Source: Novacetimonas cocois
Lineage (GTDB): Bacteria > Pseudomonadota > Alphaproteobacteria > Acetobacterales > Acetobacteraceae
NCBI RefSeq assembly: GCF_003311635.1
Contig: NZ_QEXL01000015.1
Span: 35,083 to 99,082 of the forward strand
Length of the DNA: 64,000 bases
Reading direction: 5' to 3'
The notes beneath the pieces were generated by a model. It made no database searches. It was not told the origin of the DNA and saw only the letters and a list, made by a program, of their open reading frames with translations. Position numbers and translations under genes: made by a program. Shown here piece after piece: positions 61,679 to 64,000 of this stretch. Numbering within the stretch: the first letter of the stretch is position 1; every line of letters begins with the position of its first letter.

Positions 61679-62611
61679 ATGACCCTTGATGCCCTTCCCC
61701 CCTTTTCCTCCCTGACCGAGGGGCAGGATCCGCGCTATGCCGATGTCGATCTGTGGCCTGTCGCCTCCGTGCTGGATGCGCTCGTCGAATCCCAGATGAG
61801 CGCCATCGCCGCCGTCCGCGCGGCCGTCCCCCATATGGAAAAGGCCGTGACCGCCGCCCTGCCCCGCCTGATGGCGGGGGGCCGGCTGTTTTATGTCGGC
61901 GCGGGCACATCCGGACGCATCGGGATGCAGGACGGGGTGGAACTGCTGCCGACCTTCGGCTGGGAGCCCGAGCGGCTTGTCCTGCTGCTGGCTGGCGGCA
62001 ATGACGCCGTCTATCAGGCCGCCGAGGGCGCGGAAGACCGCGACGATGTCGCCCGCGCGGAAATACTGGCCCATGATCCCTGCGCCAATGACGTGGTCCT
62101 TGGCATCGCGGCAAGCGGCAGCACCCCCTATACCTGTGCCGCCATCGGCGCGGCGCGCACCGCCGGCAGTCTGACGATCGGCATTGCGTGCAACCCTTCG
62201 TGCCAGCTGCTGAACATGGCGGAGGTGGGCATACCGGTCGTGACGGGGATGGAGGTCATCTCCGGCTCCACACGGCTGAAGGCGGGAACCGCGCAGAAGG
62301 CGACGCTGAACCTGATTTCAACCACGCTGATGATCCGCATGGGCCATGCCTATCGCGGGCAGATGGTGGATATGCGCGTCGTCAATGACAAGCTGCGCCG
62401 TCGCGCCTGCCGCATGGTGCGCAGCCTGACCGGCTGCACGGAACAGCAGGCCATGGCGACGCTGCAGGCCGCGAATTTCAACGTCAAGCGGGCGGTCATG
62501 CTGTACTGGGGAATTCCCGCCGATCAGATCGAATCCCTCCTCAACGCGCATGACGACAACCTGCGCGGCGTCTTTGCGCAGCTTCATGCATCCGGCGCCA
62601 GCGGGGACTGA
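61679..62611 (+). CDS. murQ: N-acetylmuramic acid 6-phosphate etherase
   Basis: 310 residues from ATG 61679 (CAGGAG upstream). SIS-domain landmarks: RLFYVGAGTSGRIGMQDGVE, VLGIAASGSTPYTCAAIGAA, PVVTGMEVISGSTRLKAGTA and QKATLNLISTTLMIRMGHAY. It splits MurNAc 6-phosphate into GlcNAc 6-phosphate and lactate in cell-wall recycling. It follows the serine hydrolase by 37 bp and precedes a regulator by 5 bp. Confidence 0.95.
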   Translation: MTLDALPPFSSLTEGQDPRYADVDLWPVASVLDALVESQMSAIAAVRAAVPHMEKAVTAALPRLMAGGRLFYVGAGTSGRIGMQDGVELLPTFGWEPERLVLLLAGGNDAVYQAAEGAEDRDDVARAEILAHDPCANDVVLGIAASGSTPYTCAAIGAARTAGSLTIGIACNPSCQLLNMAEVGIPVVTGMEVISGSTRLKAGTAQKATLNLISTTLMIRMGHAYRGQMVDMRVVNDKLRRRACRMVRSLTGCTEQQAMATLQAANFNVKRAVMLYWGIPADQIESLLNAHDDNLRGVFAQLHASGASGD

Positions 62612-62616
62612 ACCGG

Positions 62617-63378
62617 GTGAGCCCTCGTACACGGATTGCAGATTCGCTTCAGCCTGATCCCGACAGCCGCATGCCGCTCTATCTTCAGCTGGAGGCACGG
62701 CTGCGGCATATGATTGACAGTGGGCAGCTGCGCCGGGGCGACGTCATCCCTGCCGAACGGGAACTGGCCAGCATGACCGGGGTTTCGCGCGTGACCGTGC
62801 GCAAGGCCATGGGCAAGCTGGTGCAGGATGGGCTCGTGATCCAGAAAACAGGCGCGGGCACGTTCGTATCCGGCCGTTTCAGCCAGCCACTTTCGGAACT
62901 GAGCGGCTTTTCCCAGGACATGCGGGCACGCGGCTTTACGCCGGGTTCGCACTGGCTGGACAGGCAGCACGCCATGGCCGGCCCGGACGAAGCCATGGCG
63001 CTGGGGGTTGCGCCGGGCACGCGGATCACGCGGCTCAAACGGATCCGGACCGCCGATGACGAACCCATGGCGATCGAAACCGCCATCGTGACGGCGCGCG
63101 ACCTGCCTGATCCGTCGATGGTCCAGGATTCGCTCTATGCCGCCTTCAGGGCGCGTGGTCTGGTGGCGGTCCGCGCCCTGCAACGCCTGCGGGCGGGGCT
63201 GGCAACCCAGCAGGAGGCGCAGTGGCTGCACCTGAAACCGCACGCCGCCATCCTTCGGATCGAACGCCGCGCGTTCCTAGCCGATGGCCGCGTGCTGGAT
63301 GTCACCTACTCCACCTATCGTGGCGACATGTATGATTTCGTGGTGGAGCTTACGGCCTCTTCCACGACCCTTTCCTGA
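62617..63378 (+). CDS. GntR-family regulator, HutC/UTRA subgroup
   Basis: 253 residues with GTG start at 62617, five bases after murQ. The DNA-binding domain is VIPAERELASMTGVSRVTVR followed by KAMGKLVQDGLVIQKTGAGT. The UTRA ligand domain has GVAPGTRITRLKRIRTADDE. NagR-type members of this group bind amino-sugar phosphates, so it probably controls the murQ cluster. Confidence 0.85.
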   Translation: MSPRTRIADSLQPDPDSRMPLYLQLEARLRHMIDSGQLRRGDVIPAERELASMTGVSRVTVRKAMGKLVQDGLVIQKTGAGTFVSGRFSQPLSELSGFSQDMRARGFTPGSHWLDRQHAMAGPDEAMALGVAPGTRITRLKRIRTADDEPMAIETAIVTARDLPDPSMVQDSLYAAFRARGLVAVRALQRLRAGLATQQEAQWLHLKPHAAILRIERRAFLADGRVLDVTYSTYRGDMYDFVVELTASSTTLS

Positions 63379-63962
63379 GTTTCCGTTTCAAAACAGCACA
63401 GGTTTCCGGGGCGGATTTTTCAAAAAAGCGTTGTTAACTGAGGATTTTTGAAAAAATCGTCACAAGATTCCCTTGGACACAGGGCCTATCAATCTGCTGT
63501 TCCATGCTTGGATCGGCAGCACGAGCAGCCATGACCAATCTCAATGGCACCCTTTACCGGGTCAACTCATCGCACACACAGTCTTTCGAATGCCATGACA
63601 ATGAGATTGTCCGGCCTGGTGCCTGAATAATCAATATCCTCATACCGGCCTGTACGTCTCTCCCTCCGGTTTTTACCATTGGGGATCCTGACGCATTAAT
63701 CGTAGCGGTACGGCAGGGGTTACCAGTCCTGATGTATCTTCGGCCAGTCAACGTCGCTTGTCCCCCAAATGACGATTGGCCTGATACCCATGCGACCCTG
63801 CTGTGGCACAGACACCCGTTGGGCACATGACGCCAGCGGCGGTCAGTCACAGTTTTTTCTGGCGGCATTCGGCCGTCTCACCCAATCGGTATCGATTGGA
63901 AAACCAATTACCACGGGCAATGCGACTTATCGCAACGACCAATGTGTCGCTAGGCTCAGGAC
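63379..63962. other. Non-coding or decayed region before the IS end
   Basis: 584 bp with no supported gene. A weak T/A hairpin (63443-63458) may end the murQ operon. A 104-codon minus frame (63554-63868) has no recognisable domain. Base composition is lower in G+C than the neighbours, as expected for an insertion hot spot. Confidence 0.4.
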
Positions 63963-64000
63963 TCATAGCCAGAAGATGACGGTTGCAGCGAGGCAGATTG
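63963..64000 (-). mobile_element. IS5-type transposase, last 12 codons
   Basis: On the minus strand the last codons read ICLAATVIFWL before a stop at 63963-63965. This ending is common in IS5-family transposases of acetic acid bacteria. The rest of the element lies beyond the window. The terminal repeat is probably within 63935-63965; CTAG at 63952-63955 is a possible target site. Confidence 0.55.

Noticed and set aside
63554..63868. 104-codon minus-strand frame near the right edge
   Set aside because: No ribosome site, signal, domain or resemblance to a known transposase could be seen.
1..64000. CRISPR array, rRNA genes or a replication origin
   Set aside because: No regularly spaced repeats, rRNA sequence or DnaA-box cluster was noticed.

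Overview
The window is high-GC DNA, roughly 60-65% G+C by eye, from a proteobacterium. The gene set points to the acetic acid bacteria (Acetobacteraceae, most likely Komagataeibacter, Gluconacetobacter or a close relative). The clues are oxidative glycerol metabolism, pyruvate phosphate dikinase, a large catalase, gluconate-type transport, a B12/radical-SAM enzyme related to hopanoid methylases, and an IS5-type transposase end at the right edge. The genus is an inference from gene content; no rRNA or marker gene is present. Layout: 1-5000 holds the end of a DUF885 hydrolase, a retropepsin-like exported protein, a tiny lipoprotein, the radical-SAM protein and an N-formylglutamate amidohydrolase. 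A tRNA-Val(GAC) at 5151-5225 is followed by about 9.8 kb of decayed prophage (to about 14985). The prophage has a minus-strand late or lysis region (coiled-coil membrane protein, frameshifted SleB-like endolysin, holin-like protein, lipoprotein, three nested micro-genes) and a broken large virion or polyvalent protein. Plus-strand accessory genes are inserted among these: higBA, brnTA with an extra antitoxin-like gene, and small peptides. No integrase or capsid gene is visible. From 15000 the host chromosome resumes: YidB-like protein, Nudix hydrolase, exported beta-propeller and exported creatininase-like enzyme divergent from katE, SelW-type thioredoxin-like protein, DUF4112 protein, FAD-linked oxidase, TPR glycosyltransferase, FCD-type GntR regulator and NDH-2. 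The centre is a glycerol regulon at 27908-35461: glpF on the plus strand, and glpD-glpK-glpX-fba-glpR on the minus strand. Two palindromes between glpD and glpF match the known GlpR operator. Including fructose-bisphosphate aldolase and the class II bisphosphatase suggests a route from glycerol to hexose phosphate. Pyruvate phosphate dikinase with its bifunctional regulator at 52155-55762 would feed the same gluconeogenic flow, and NADP isocitrate dehydrogenase follows further on. Other modules are D-alanine metabolism (Lrp-type regulator, alr, dadA), a GntP permease, a MarR-controlled tripartite efflux system (HlyD, double-ATPase/permease fusion, ABC-2 permease, NodT outer-membrane protein) with a divergent FUSC exporter, a tag-DUF763 DNA-repair-like pair, nsrR, bacterioferritin with its ferredoxin (bfd promoter carrying a Fur-like palindrome), and a likely MurNAc or anhydroMurNAc recycling cluster (SSS transporter, beta-lactamase-fold lipoprotein, murQ, GntR/UTRA regulator).
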